From contig USJW01000027.1 of assembly GCA_900555045.1 (NCBI GenBank), positions 1 to 45,268 on the forward strand: a stretch of 45,268 nt of DNA, written 5' to 3'. The stretch is from an uncultured Clostridium sp. Its GTDB lineage: Bacteria; Bacillota; Clostridia; Lachnospirales; Lachnospiraceae. Below the pieces are notes generated by a model. The model had not been told where the DNA came from. It saw only the letters and a list, made by a program, of their open reading frames with translations, and made no database searches. Shown here piece after piece: positions 25,938 to 33,812 of this stretch; within the stretch, counting starts at the first letter, position 1, and each line of letters opens with the position of its first letter. Made by a program: the position numbers and the translations under genes.

Positions 25938-27161
25938 ATGGAACTTTTTAGAGAGACGGCCACTGTCCGGGTCCGCAAGGGGGCCGGGCGCTCCTTAAAG
26001 GCCGGCGGAGCCTGGATCTACGACAATGAAATCGAGGCCATCGAGGGCGAATTTGAGAACGGCGACTTAGTCCTGGTGGAGGACTTCGACGGCTACTGCC
26101 TGGGCCACGGGTTTATCAACACCCGCTCCAAGCTGACCGTGCGCATGCTGTCCCGCAAAAAGGACGCGGTGATCGATGAGGCGTTCATCGAGAGGCGCGT
26201 GAGAAATGCCTGGGAGTACCGCAAGGCCACGGTGGACACCTCCAGCTGCCGCGTGATCTTCGGCGAGGCGGACTTCCTCCCGGGAATCGTGATCGACAAG
26301 TTTTCCGACGTGCTGGTGGTGGAATCCCTGGCGCTGGGAATCGATCGGTTAAAGCCGCTCATCGTGGAGAAATTAAAGGACATCCTGGCCGCGGACGGAA
26401 TTCATATCCGCGGCGTCTACGAGCGCAGCGACGCCAAGGTGCGGCTCCAGGAGGGCATGGAGCGCAGCAAGGGCTTCATCGGCGAACCCTTCTCCCCCAA
26501 GGTGGAGATCGCAGAGAACGGCGTGCGCTACATGGTGAACGTGGAGGACGGCCAGAAGACCGGCTTCTTCTTAGACCAGAAGTACAACCGCCTGGCAATC
26601 CAGAACCTGTGCCGCAGCCTGAAGCCGGAGCGCGTTTTGGACTGCTTCACCCACACCGGCTCCTTCGCGTTAAACGCGGGGCTTGCCGGGGCAAAACAGG
26701 TGACGGGCGTGGACGCCTCGGAGCTGGCCGTGGAGCAGGCCAGGGAGAATGCGGCGCTAAACGGCCTGTCGGACCGCGTGTCCTTCCTCTGCGCCGACGT
26801 GTTCGACCTGCTGCCGAAGCTGGAGAAGGACGGGGAGCGCTACGACGTGGTGATCCTGGATCCGCCCGCGTTCACAAAATCCCGCAGCTCCATCAAGCAG
26901 GCGGCCAAGGGCTACCGCGAGATCAACCTGCGGGGAATGAAGCTGGTGAAGGATGGCGGCTACCTGGCCACCTGCTCCTGCTCCCACTTCATGGACCCGG
27001 AGCTCTTCAGCAAGACCATCCGCGAAGCGGCCTCCGGCGCCCACAAGCGCCTGCGCCAGGTGGAGTACCGCACCCAGGCGGCCGACCACCCGATTCTCTG
27101 GGCGGCGGACGAGTCCTACTATCTGAAATTCTATATTTTCCAGGTGTGCGACGAGGCGTAG
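25938..27161 (+). CDS. rlmI: RlmI-type class I SAM-dependent rRNA methyltransferase
   Basis: This 407-residue protein has an N-terminal PUA-like domain (residues 8-80, VRKGAGRSLKAGGAWIYDNEI) and a C-terminal Rossmann methyltransferase domain. VLDCFTHTGSFALNAGLAGA is motif I for SAM binding, and VVILDPPAFTKSR is motif IV. CSCSHFMDPELF carries the catalytic-type cysteine of m5C enzymes. Relatives such as E. coli RlmI methylate C1962 of 23S rRNA; the exact target here is inferred. It is followed by a strong two-way terminator. Confidence 0.88.
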   Translation: MELFRETATVRVRKGAGRSLKAGGAWIYDNEIEAIEGEFENGDLVLVEDFDGYCLGHGFINTRSKLTVRMLSRKKDAVIDEAFIERRVRNAWEYRKATVDTSSCRVIFGEADFLPGIVIDKFSDVLVVESLALGIDRLKPLIVEKLKDILAADGIHIRGVYERSDAKVRLQEGMERSKGFIGEPFSPKVEIAENGVRYMVNVEDGQKTGFFLDQKYNRLAIQNLCRSLKPERVLDCFTHTGSFALNAGLAGAKQVTGVDASELAVEQARENAALNGLSDRVSFLCADVFDLLPKLEKDGERYDVVILDPPAFTKSRSSIKQAAKGYREINLRGMKLVKDGGYLATCSCSHFMDPELFSKTIREAASGAHKRLRQVEYRTQAADHPILWAADESYYLKFYIFQVCDEA

Positions 27162-27200
27162 CAGCGCCCGGCGGCCCCACGGCTCACCTGAATCCAATAT

Positions 27201-27259
27201 AAGAACTGCCGCACCGCGGGGTACCTCAATGGGATTCCCCCGCCAGTGCGGCAGTTCTT
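27201..27259. terminator. two-way terminator between the methyltransferase and YgjV-like genes
   Basis: AAGAACTGCCGCAC (27201-27214) pairs with GTGCGGCAGTTCTT (27246-27259); the rightward side runs into GTTATATTCT. It serves the two convergent genes. Confidence 0.85.
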
Positions 27260-27280
27260 GTTATATTCTATGATTCTATT

Positions 27281-27805
27281 CTATGATTCCTGCGCCGCGC
27301 GCTTCTTCTCCCCCATCCAAACCCGCGCCAGGGACACCGCGTCGATGATCAAAACCGTCATGTCGGTGAACCCGGTGGAAAAGTCCATGATCGCGAAGGA
27401 GTAGAACACCCACATGAACGTGTTCACGAAGATGCTGCACTTGACCGCCTTGATCTCCTTTATGTAGTGGCAGCAGACCGTGTACTCCACCGTGGCCACC
27501 ACCGGGATCAGGCCGATTAGGCCGCGGTTGTTGGCCAGAAGGCCCAGGACCACCACCAGCACCAGAAACAGCACCATCAGCTTGTGGCTGAATTTGTCCC
27601 TGGACACCAGGTAGTTGCGCGTCGCGGAGAGCGCCAGGGTGGTAATCCCCGCCCAGGCCCCGAAGAACACTGAGGCCACACACAGCATGGCGCACTCGAT
27701 AGCCTGGTAGAAAAACACCTTGCGGTGGTCGTTTAAGCAGCAGCTGTAGGCCATGAAGCCGGCCGCCACAAAGGATATGATATTTCCGATTATCAGGTTT
27801 GTCAT
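27281..27805 (-). CDS. YgjV-family inner membrane protein
   Basis: This 174-residue protein has five or six hydrophobic segments and matches the layout of the YgjV family. It opens with IIGNIISFVAAGFMAYSC and continues with HRKVFFYQAIECAMLC and LSATRNYLV. The function of the family is unknown. It has its own promoter and is separated from the microcompartment operon by a terminator. Confidence 0.8.
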   Translation of the reverse strand: MTNLIIGNIISFVAAGFMAYSCCLNDHRKVFFYQAIECAMLCVASVFFGAWAGITTLALSATRNYLVSRDKFSHKLMVLFLVLVVVLGLLANNRGLIGLIPVVATVEYTVCCHYIKEIKAVKCSIFVNTFMWVFYSFAIMDFSTGFTDMTVLIIDAVSLARVWMGEKKRAAQES

Positions 27806-27864
27806 AGGTTGTCTTCTCCCTCTGCCCGACTCCCACCGCCGGGCGCAAATGCAATTTATAGACT

Positions 27865-27893
27865 ATTATACTATAAATGCAGCTGCCGAACAA
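27865..27893 (-). promoter_or_regulatory. promoter of the YgjV-like gene
   Basis: On the minus strand TTGTTC (27888-27893), 17 bases, then perfect TATAAT (27865-27870). Confidence 0.6.
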
Positions 27894-27907
27894 CCGATTG
27901 CTTGACT

Positions 27908-27961
27908 AAAAACCACAGGGCAACCCCCGGCTATCTAAGTGACAGCCGGAGGACGCCCTGT
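27908..27961 (-). terminator. terminator of the choline microcompartment operon
   Basis: On the minus strand ACAGGGC ... GCCCTGT closes a long stem that also pairs CTCCGGCT with AGCCGGGGG, and it is followed by GGTTTTT. It starts 17 bases after the last shell gene. The other strand also ends in TTTCTTTTTTA, so it may work both ways. Confidence 0.87.
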
Positions 27962-27977
27962 CCTGTACATTTCTTTT

Positions 27978-28262
27978 TTACGCCTCTTTCACTGCCGGAA
28001 GGATGGTCTCAACCTCCGCGTGGGGGCGCGGGATCACATGAACGCTCACCAGCTCGCCCACTCTCTGGGCCGCAGCTGCGCCTGCGTCCGTGGCTGCCTT
28101 CACCGCGCCCACGTCGCCGCGCACCATCACGGTCACCAGGCCGCCGCCGACAAACTCCTTGCCGATCAGGGTGACGTTCGCCGCCTTGACCATGGCGTCC
28201 GCCGCCTCGATGGAACCTACCAGACCCTTTGTCTCAATCATTCCTAATGCATCATACTTCAT
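27978..28262 (-). CDS. BMC-H hexameric shell protein (last gene of the operon)
   Basis: This 94-residue protein is one BMC domain of the PduA/EutM type. It starts MKYDALGMIETKGLVGSIEAADA and has the pore segment KEFVGGGLVTVMVRGDVGAV. It forms flat hexamers that tile the shell facets. It is almost the same protein as the first gene of the operon (43588-43875): only residues 33, 37 and 82 and the last five or six differ. AGGAGGATAAGAAC precedes the ATG. The two paralogues stand at the two ends of the operon. Confidence 0.96.
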   Translation of the reverse strand: MKYDALGMIETKGLVGSIEAADAMVKAANVTLIGKEFVGGGLVTVMVRGDVGAVKAATDAGAAAAQRVGELVSVHVIPRPHAEVETILPAVKEA

Positions 28263-28342
28263 GTTCTTATCCTCCTGATATGATTTTTTATTTATATTTG
28301 AATTGATCGTTTATCTCTCTTGCACGTCCGCCGCGCGGCCCG

Positions 28343-28999
28343 TCAGTTTCCGGCAATCCGCACGCGTGAGGAGCCGTCGAGCCCCATGGCGTTGGCCTCC
28401 TCAGTGTCGATATGGCACTCCAGGCCGCTCTGGGCGGTCACGCGCACGATGGTGTTGGCCAGGACTCCGCCCCGAAGCCCATCCAACTGAAGGCTCACGT
28501 TCTGTCCGTCGTGGACGCCGAACCGGGCAGCATCCTCCGGCAGCATGTGAATGTGGCGCTGGGCCACCATCAGGCCGCCGCAGGTCTCAACGGAGCCCTT
28601 GGGGCCTACCAGGGTGACGCCTGGGGTGCCGTCCAAATCCCCCGACAGCCTGGCGGGCGCCTTCGCGCCCAGCTTAAAGCAGTCCCCCGCCAGAATCTCC
28701 ACCTGGGTTCTGCCGCGCACCGGCCCCAGGATGCGCACCTTCTCGATGGCCCCCTTGGGGCCGCAGACCGTCACCGTCTCCTTACAGGCGTACTGGCCGG
28801 GCTGGGACAGGTCCTTAAGCTTTGTCAGCTGGTAACCGGCGCCGAACAGTTTTTCTAAGTCCGCCTGTGACAGGTGCACATGCCGGTTGGACACGCCTAC
28901 TGGGATGGTTTTGTCCGCCTGCGCATACTCCCCGGCGCTCTCGCCCTGGCCCTTCACCATCTCCATCAAAAGCTTGATCACCGCTTCGTACTGATCCAT
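28343..28999 (-). CDS. pduL: PduL-type phosphate acyltransferase with cargo tail
   Basis: This 218-residue enzyme converts acetyl-CoA and phosphate to acetyl phosphate inside the microcompartment, recycling CoA. The start at 28999 has GGAGGAGTGAAA upstream. The first 18 residues (MDQYEAVIKLLMEMVKGQ) form an amphipathic helix of the encapsulation-peptide type. The duplicated PduL domains carry the zinc-binding motifs PVGVSNRHVHLS and QRHIHM. It follows the acylating aldehyde dehydrogenase, the direct supplier of its substrate. Confidence 0.94.
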   Translation of the reverse strand: MDQYEAVIKLLMEMVKGQGESAGEYAQADKTIPVGVSNRHVHLSQADLEKLFGAGYQLTKLKDLSQPGQYACKETVTVCGPKGAIEKVRILGPVRGRTQVEILAGDCFKLGAKAPARLSGDLDGTPGVTLVGPKGSVETCGGLMVAQRHIHMLPEDAARFGVHDGQNVSLQLDGLRGGVLANTIVRVTAQSGLECHIDTEEANAMGLDGSSRVRIAGN

Positions 29000-29079
29000 T
29001 TTCACTCCTCCTCCGGCCAATGCCCGCGGCCCGGGGCCATATGACCCATGTCTGCCGCATGGCCGGGACTATCTGATTT

Positions 29080-30603
29080 TTATACACCCTGCTTCCTCAT
29101 GGTCGTGATCAGCTCACGCACCAGCTCCGCCAGCTTCTGCTCGTCGCAGCCGGCCTCCTGGCTCACATTCCCGCGGCATGGGCCGCAAACCTGCTGTTCC
29201 CCGCCCATGAGCTCCGGGTGACGGAAGGTCACATCGTCCGTGATCAGGGTGGTGCAGTCCTTCAGGCCGTAGGCCACCTTCTTGACGTTGATTAATTGCA
29301 TGGGGCTCACGTTCTCGGACACGGAGCTGCCGCCGCAGGTTCCGCAGCCCAGGGTGAACGCCACGTTGAGCCCGGTGCTGATTCCGGTTCCGCCCATGCT
29401 GCCGCCGGTGTTCACCAGAATTCTGGAGGCGGGCTTGGAGGCGAATTTGAGAACCATCTCCCGGTCGTTGGTGTGAAGACTCATGGTGTGGCCGATGCCG
29501 TTCTGCAGCAGCTCGATGCTCAGCTGGCAAGCCTCCTTCCAGTCCTTCACCGTGTAGAATGCCAGCACGGTGGTCAGCTTCTCGTAGGACAGCGGGTACT
29601 TGTCGCCGACGCCGTCCTGCTCGCCGATCAGCACTCTCGTGCCCTCCGGGATGGTGATTCCGGCGCTCTCGGCGATCACCTGCGGGCTTCTTCCCACGAA
29701 CTTGGCGTTCATGCCATGGCCGTTCTTAAACAGAACCCGGCACACCTTCTCGGTCTCCTCGCGGGTCATGAAGTAGCCGCCCTGCTTTTTCAGCTCGGAC
29801 ACCACCTCGTCATGGTTGCACTCCTCGCAGATGATGGACTGCTCGGAGGCACAGATGGTGCCGTAGTCGAAGGTCTTGCTGGCCATGATGGTGCGGACCG
29901 CCTGCTTCACGTCCGCGGTCCGCTCGATGTAGGCCGGGGAGTTGCCCGCGCCCACGCCGATCGCCGGTTTGCCCGCGCTGTAGGCCGCCTTCACCATGCC
30001 CGGGCCGCCGGTGGCGATAATCACGGACACCTCCTTGCAGTGCATGAGCTCGTTGGTGGCGCCCATGGTCGGCATGGAGACACACCCGATCACTCCCTCA
30101 GGCGCTCCGGCTGCCACCGCGGCGTCCCGCATCACCTGAGCCGCCTTTAAGGTGCACTTGGCAGCGGAGGGATGAGGGGAGAAAACGATGGCATTTCCCG
30201 CCTTGACGGCGATCATGGACTTGTAGATCACCGTGGAGGTGGGGTTGGTGGAGGGCACAATGCCCATGATGAGCCCCGCGGGCTCCGCCACGTCCATGGT
30301 CCCCTTCGCCGTGTCCTCGGAGATAATTCCCACGGTCTTCATGTCCTTTATATCGTTGTACAGCAACGTGGACGCCGCATGGTTCTTGTAGGTCTTATCC
30401 AGGACCTTGCCGAAGCCGGTCTCCTCCACCGCCATCTTCGCCAGGCAGGCCGCATGCTCCTCGGCCGCCTTCACCATGCTCTTAAGGATGCGGTCAATCT
30501 GCTCCGCCGTGTACCCGGCCATCTGCTTCGCCGCGGCCTCACCCATGCGCGCCAAGTCTCTGGCCTCCTGAATGGAGCGCAAATCGTAATCAAAATTATC
30601 CAT
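29080..30603 (-). CDS. cutF: CoA-acylating acetaldehyde dehydrogenase (CutF/EutE/PduP type), active form
   Basis: This 507-residue enzyme oxidises acetaldehyde to acetyl-CoA with NAD and CoA. The catalytic Cys251 lies in FDYGTICASEQ, Asn120 in IVPSTNPTST would stabilise the oxyanion, and IATGGPGMVKAA with GVGAGNSPAYIE is the nucleotide-binding region. After the body, a 30-residue tail (linker with GNVSQEAG, then an amphipathic helix, LAELVRELITTMRK) looks like an encapsulation peptide. It balances the alcohol dehydrogenase, so NADH is recycled within the compartment. The symbol follows the choline-utilisation literature and is less certain than the function. Confidence 0.93.
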   Translation of the reverse strand: MDNFDYDLRSIQEARDLARMGEAAAKQMAGYTAEQIDRILKSMVKAAEEHAACLAKMAVEETGFGKVLDKTYKNHAASTLLYNDIKDMKTVGIISEDTAKGTMDVAEPAGLIMGIVPSTNPTSTVIYKSMIAVKAGNAIVFSPHPSAAKCTLKAAQVMRDAAVAAGAPEGVIGCVSMPTMGATNELMHCKEVSVIIATGGPGMVKAAYSAGKPAIGVGAGNSPAYIERTADVKQAVRTIMASKTFDYGTICASEQSIICEECNHDEVVSELKKQGGYFMTREETEKVCRVLFKNGHGMNAKFVGRSPQVIAESAGITIPEGTRVLIGEQDGVGDKYPLSYEKLTTVLAFYTVKDWKEACQLSIELLQNGIGHTMSLHTNDREMVLKFASKPASRILVNTGGSMGGTGISTGLNVAFTLGCGTCGGSSVSENVSPMQLINVKKVAYGLKDCTTLITDDVTFRHPELMGGEQQVCGPCRGNVSQEAGCDEQKLAELVRELITTMRKQGV

Positions 30604-30626
30604 TCTCTATCTCTTCCTCTCTTTTC

Positions 30627-31715
30627 CTAATCAACGCTCTGGGTCTCATACAAGGCTTCGAGCTCTCTGAGCAGCTGGGTCTTATTGGCCTTCGAGATCT
30701 CCCGCCCCGCGATGGGCAGCTCGGGGTATTCCCTGGCCAGGGACCGCAGCTCCGTCACTTTCATGGCTACCAAGGTTTTCATCACCTGCCCGATGCCCCC
30801 GGACTGCGCCAAATAGTCGAGGGCGGCGCGGGTTGTGGGGGTGGGGTCGGGGGATGAGGGCGGGGTTGTGGGGATATCTGAGGCGTCCGGGGCGTCTGGA
30901 GCGTTCGGGACTTCTGGAGCTTCCGGGACTTCTGGAACGTCCGGGACTTCTGGAGCTTCCGGGACTTCTGGAGCGTCCGGGACTTCCAGAACTTCCGGGG
31001 TTTCCGGGACTTCTGGAGCTTCCAGAACTTCCCGCGCTCCCAGAACTTCCGGGGCTTCCAGAACTTCCGGATCTTCCAGAGCTTCCGAATCTTCCAGAAC
31101 TTCCGGAGCGTCTGTAACTTCCTGGGCTCCCGGGGCTTCCAAATCCGTCCGGGCGGGTTGGATTTCCGTCTCCGCCGCCCGGTCTATGAAATTGCTCGCA
31201 GCGCTGTCCTCCGGGGTGTCCCCGGAATTCAGCGTTTCTCCACAGTCAAGCTCATGTTCGTCGCCCAGCTCATTTCTACCATCCGGCCCATTTCCGCCGC
31301 CCGGTCTGTTCTCGCTATCTAGCCACTCTTCGCCGTCCGGCCTATTTCCGCCGCCCGGCCTATCTCCGCCTCCCGGCCCATCTTCGCCGCCCACTTCACT
31401 TCCGCCTCCCGGCCCCTTTCCGCCATCCGGCCCATCTCCCCCGCGTCCCTCAAACAACCCTTCCAACTCCTCGCCGGGTCTTGGGATCACGTGGCGGGTT
31501 TGCAGGCAGTCCGCTCCCAGGCGCTCCACCGCAGCCGCCCCGGCGTCCACCGCAGCGGTCACCGCGGCCACGTCGCCGGTGACGGTCACGGTCACAAGAC
31601 CGCCGCCCACCTTTGTCCTCTCCACCAGGGCCACGTCCGCGGCCTTCAGCATGGCATCCGCCGCCTCGACGGCGGCCAGGATTCCCCTGGTCTCTATCAT
31701 TCCAAGTGCCTGCAT
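30627..31715 (-). CDS. BMC-H shell protein with long disordered linker and SAP/Rho_N-like end domain
   Basis: This 362-residue protein has three parts. Residues 1-85 are a complete BMC domain (MQALGMIETRGILAAVEAADA, pore KVGGGLVTVTVTGD). Residues 88-290 are predicted to be disordered: first a Gly/Pro/Asp repeat (GGGDRPGGGNRPDGE), then a three-residue-period repeat of the type EAPEVPDVPEVP, strongly acidic. Residues 297-362 form a helical domain with LRSLAREYPEL and SKANKTQLLRELEAL, a pattern like SAP or Rho_N domains. EutK and PduK are BMC proteins with C-terminal extensions, but they are much shorter. It may tether cargo, nucleic acid or neighbouring compartments. It lies 10 bases after the EutQ-like gene. 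Confidence 0.88.
   Translation of the reverse strand: MQALGMIETRGILAAVEAADAMLKAADVALVERTKVGGGLVTVTVTGDVAAVTAAVDAGAAAVERLGADCLQTRHVIPRPGEELEGLFEGRGGDGPDGGKGPGGGSEVGGEDGPGGGDRPGGGNRPDGEEWLDSENRPGGGNGPDGRNELGDEHELDCGETLNSGDTPEDSAASNFIDRAAETEIQPARTDLEAPGAQEVTDAPEVLEDSEALEDPEVLEAPEVLGAREVLEAPEVPETPEVLEVPDAPEVPEAPEVPDVPEVPEAPEVPNAPDAPDASDIPTTPPSSPDPTPTTRAALDYLAQSGGIGQVMKTLVAMKVTELRSLAREYPELPIAGREISKANKTQLLRELEALYETQSVD
30880..31130 (-). repeat. 9/18-base tandem repeat inside the extended shell gene
   Basis: On the plus strand five consecutive 18-base units of the type TCTGGAGCTTCCGGGACT fill 30895-30984, followed by more diverged 9-base units to about 31118. Each unit keeps the frame and encodes the acidic Pro/Val/Ala repeats of the linker, so its length may vary between strains. 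Confidence 0.85.
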
Positions 31716-31725
31716 CTCCTACCTC

Positions 31726-32358
31726 CTACACCAGATCCACCCAGTTGGCCGGGTATGTGGCGTAGAAGATGCGCGCCTTGTCCGGCGATCCCCAGACCAC
31801 CTTGGAGCCGGACGGGACGAACAGCACGTCGCCCGCATGGGCGGTGTACTTCTGACCGTCGATGGTCACGGTCAGCGTCCCCTCGATCACGTAATCGATC
31901 TCCTCGTACGTCAGCTCCCAGTCGAATTCCGAGTGGTCGATCACCAGAAATCCCGCGCTGATGTGGGACTCCTCCTTGCTCACCAGCTCCTGGAAAAACG
32001 CCTTGGCCTGCGGGTTTCCCGTGTCAAACACATCCATCTTCACGGTGTTTCCGCGCACCACCTTCAACCCGTTTTTGTGGGACTCCGACTCGAAGGGCTT
32101 AAATATCCCCTCCAGCAGCCCCTTTTCCATCAGCGCCTTCAGCACCATGTAAATCTGGCTGCTGTCGATCTCCTGGGAAGCGCTGCACGCCGCAGCCGCA
32201 ACCGCCTCCGGCGCGGACTTCTCTTCAAATGTCACTCCCAGGGCCTCCGCCGCGTCCCGCGCCGACGGTGTGATGATCGTGCCGCATGCGATACGGCACA
32301 GTTTCTCCCCTGCCTGTGCGAGCGCCTCCACATCCCTGGCGCAAATCAGGTCCTTCAT
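31726..32358 (-). CDS. eutQ: EutQ-like cupin protein
   Basis: This 210-residue protein has an N-terminal region of about 90 residues (CGTIITPSARDAAEALGVTFEE) as in EutQ and a C-terminal cupin domain with HSEFDWELTYEEIDYVIEGTLTVTIDGQ and AGDVLFVPSGSKVVW. Salmonella EutQ has been reported to have acetate kinase activity, which would turn the acetyl phosphate from PduL into acetate plus ATP. No conventional acetate kinase is in the window. It lies between the pentamer gene and the extended shell gene. Confidence 0.9.
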   Translation of the reverse strand: MKDLICARDVEALAQAGEKLCRIACGTIITPSARDAAEALGVTFEEKSAPEAVAAAACSASQEIDSSQIYMVLKALMEKGLLEGIFKPFESESHKNGLKVVRGNTVKMDVFDTGNPQAKAFFQELVSKEESHISAGFLVIDHSEFDWELTYEEIDYVIEGTLTVTIDGQKYTAHAGDVLFVPSGSKVVWGSPDKARIFYATYPANWVDLV

Positions 32359-32385
32359 GCCCTCACTTCCTCTCTCCGGACTGCC

Positions 32386-32655
32386 CTACACTTCGTCAAA
32401 GGTGCAGTCCTCGTCTATGATTCCAACTACCACCGCGTCCACCGGAATACCGTCATCGCCCAGCATTCGCCGGGCGGAGGAGCCGGTGGTGACGATGACC
32501 CGGTCGCCGATTCCGGCGCTGATGGTGTCCACAACCACCATCCGCTCCCCGGACCGGGTTCCCCCGATGAGCTCCGCCAGCATGAGCTTGCAGCCGCTTA
32601 AGGCCTCCGCCTTGCGGGTCGCCCAGATATTGTCGATCAAGCGCGCCGTCACCAT
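32386..32655 (-). CDS. eutN: BMC-P pentameric vertex protein (EutN/CcmL type)
   Basis: This 89-residue protein of the EutN/CcmL family caps the corners of the shell. It starts MVTARLIDNIWATRKAEAL and has KLMLAELIGG, VVVDTISAGIGDRVIVTTGSSAR and VDAVVVGIID, all typical of the beta-barrel. Its ATG overlaps the stop of the preceding gene by seven bases. It is the only pentamer gene in the operon. Confidence 0.95.
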   Translation of the reverse strand: MVTARLIDNIWATRKAEALSGCKLMLAELIGGTRSGERMVVVDTISAGIGDRVIVTTGSSARRMLGDDGIPVDAVVVGIIDEDCTFDEV

Positions 32656-32954
32656 TGCTCTAACCCCTCCTTTTCCCTTCTGCGAATCTCGTCCATGGCC
32701 GCCTCCACCGAAGCCGTGTCCCCGAAGATGGCCAGCAGGATCATGTTCTGGGGGCAGTTCCCCCGAATGTCCTCCACGGTGACTCCCACCGCCTTCTCGG
32801 CCACGTCCGCGGCGCAGACCATCTCGATCATCCGGCCCTGGATCAGACCCACCGCGTCCACCGGTCCGATCTCCCGGCCAGCGCCCGACCCCTTTCTGCG
32901 GGTCAGAATGTCCAGCGTGCCCTTGGTGGGCGATTTAATGATGCGATATTCCAT
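32649..32954 (-). CDS. divergent BMC shell protein, possibly GrpU-like
   Basis: This 101-residue protein has a weak permuted BMC pattern: AVGLIQGRMIEMVCAADVAEKAVGVTVEDI aligns by eye with the EutS/PduU core, followed by GNCPQNMILLAIFGDTASVEAAMDEI. An N-terminal beta strand region (IIKSPTKGTLDILTRRKG) precedes it. A Cys-Pro pair lies where a pore loop is expected, which recalls GrpU, a permuted shell protein of glycyl-radical microcompartments reported to bind an Fe-S cluster. The start at 32954 has GAGGAAGG five bases upstream. The GrpU identity is an inference. Confidence 0.72.
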   Translation of the reverse strand: MEYRIIKSPTKGTLDILTRRKGSGAGREIGPVDAVGLIQGRMIEMVCAADVAEKAVGVTVEDIRGNCPQNMILLAIFGDTASVEAAMDEIRRREKEGLEQW

Positions 32955-32966
32955 AGACACCTTCCT

Positions 32967-33812
32967 CTATTCCCAGGCTTCCTGCGTACAGCTCTTCGCA
33001 ATCCCCAGAGGGGTCACGAACATCGGGTTCTTCGGCTTGTAAGTAGGGATGCCCGTCTTTTTCTGGATAATATCCTCGATCCCCGCGAGGCAGCAGGTTC
33101 CGCCCACCAGGTAGATTCCGTCCACATCCCGCCCGCTCACATGGCGGCTTATGATGGAGGAAACCTTCTCGATCACCGGCTTTAGCACCGGCAGCAGCTC
33201 CCCGTGGTGCGCCTCGTCCCGCTTGTAGCGCTCCGCCTCGGAGAACTCCAGCTTATAGGCGCCGGAGATCACCAGGGAAAAATGCGTGCCGCCCGTGGGC
33301 TCATCCGCCACGTACACCACCTTCCCATCCTTCAAGATGGAGATTCCGGTGGTTCCGCCGCCGATGTCCACCACCGCGCCGTTTTTGATGTTCAGCACCG
33401 CGTTGGCCGCCGTCGGCTCATCCGGGAGGGCCGTGATCTCAAATCCGGCTCCCTGGACCACGTTCTTGATAGCGCCGGAGTCCAGACCGTCCGTCCCCGG
33501 AGGGATCGCTGCGGCCGCATAGACCAGCTCGGTCCCCAGCTTTTCCTCCAGCTCCTCCTTGAGCTCGCGCACAATGTGGATGGCTCCGATGTAATCCACC
33601 ACCATGCCGTCCCGCACCACGTCCGCGTAGCGGTAGGCCCCGGCCACCGGCTCGAACCGGTCATTTAGCACCGCCAGAACCACGCAGGCGGTCCCCAGGT
33701 CCACGCCGGTGTAGTAGACGCTGGAGCGCTCTCGCACCGGGTGCTCGATCACCTGCTCAAACCGGCGCACCATCTGGTCGCAGGCCTCAAACATTATCCG
33801 TTCCTCTGACAT
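32967..33812 (-). CDS. eutJ: EutJ-like chaperone ATPase
   Basis: This 281-residue protein of the actin/Hsp70 ATPase fold matches EutJ. YYTGVDLGTACVVLAVLND is phosphate loop 1, GAVVDIGGGTTGISILKDGKVVY is phosphate loop 2, and GIYLVGGTCCLAGIEDIIQKKTGI is the adenosine motif. EutJ is thought to assist folding or assembly of microcompartment enzymes. Its start overlaps the EutT-like gene by 19 bases. Confidence 0.93.
   Translation of the reverse strand: MSEERIMFEACDQMVRRFEQVIEHPVRERSSVYYTGVDLGTACVVLAVLNDRFEPVAGAYRYADVVRDGMVVDYIGAIHIVRELKEELEEKLGTELVYAAAAIPPGTDGLDSGAIKNVVQGAGFEITALPDEPTAANAVLNIKNGAVVDIGGGTTGISILKDGKVVYVADEPTGGTHFSLVISGAYKLEFSEAERYKRDEAHHGELLPVLKPVIEKVSSIISRHVSGRDVDGIYLVGGTCCLAGIEDIIQKKTGIPTYKPKNPMFVTPLGIAKSCTQEAWE

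Noticed and set aside
30880..31130. CRISPR-like array
   Set aside because: Units are contiguous 9/18-base in-frame repeats without spacers and encode a Pro/Glu-rich linker.
30835..32601. 588-residue rightward open frame, Ser/Pro-rich
   Set aside because: It is antisense to the extended shell gene, the EutQ-like gene and the pentamer gene. Its open length comes from the repeat DNA and GC-rich codon bias; it has no recognisable domain.
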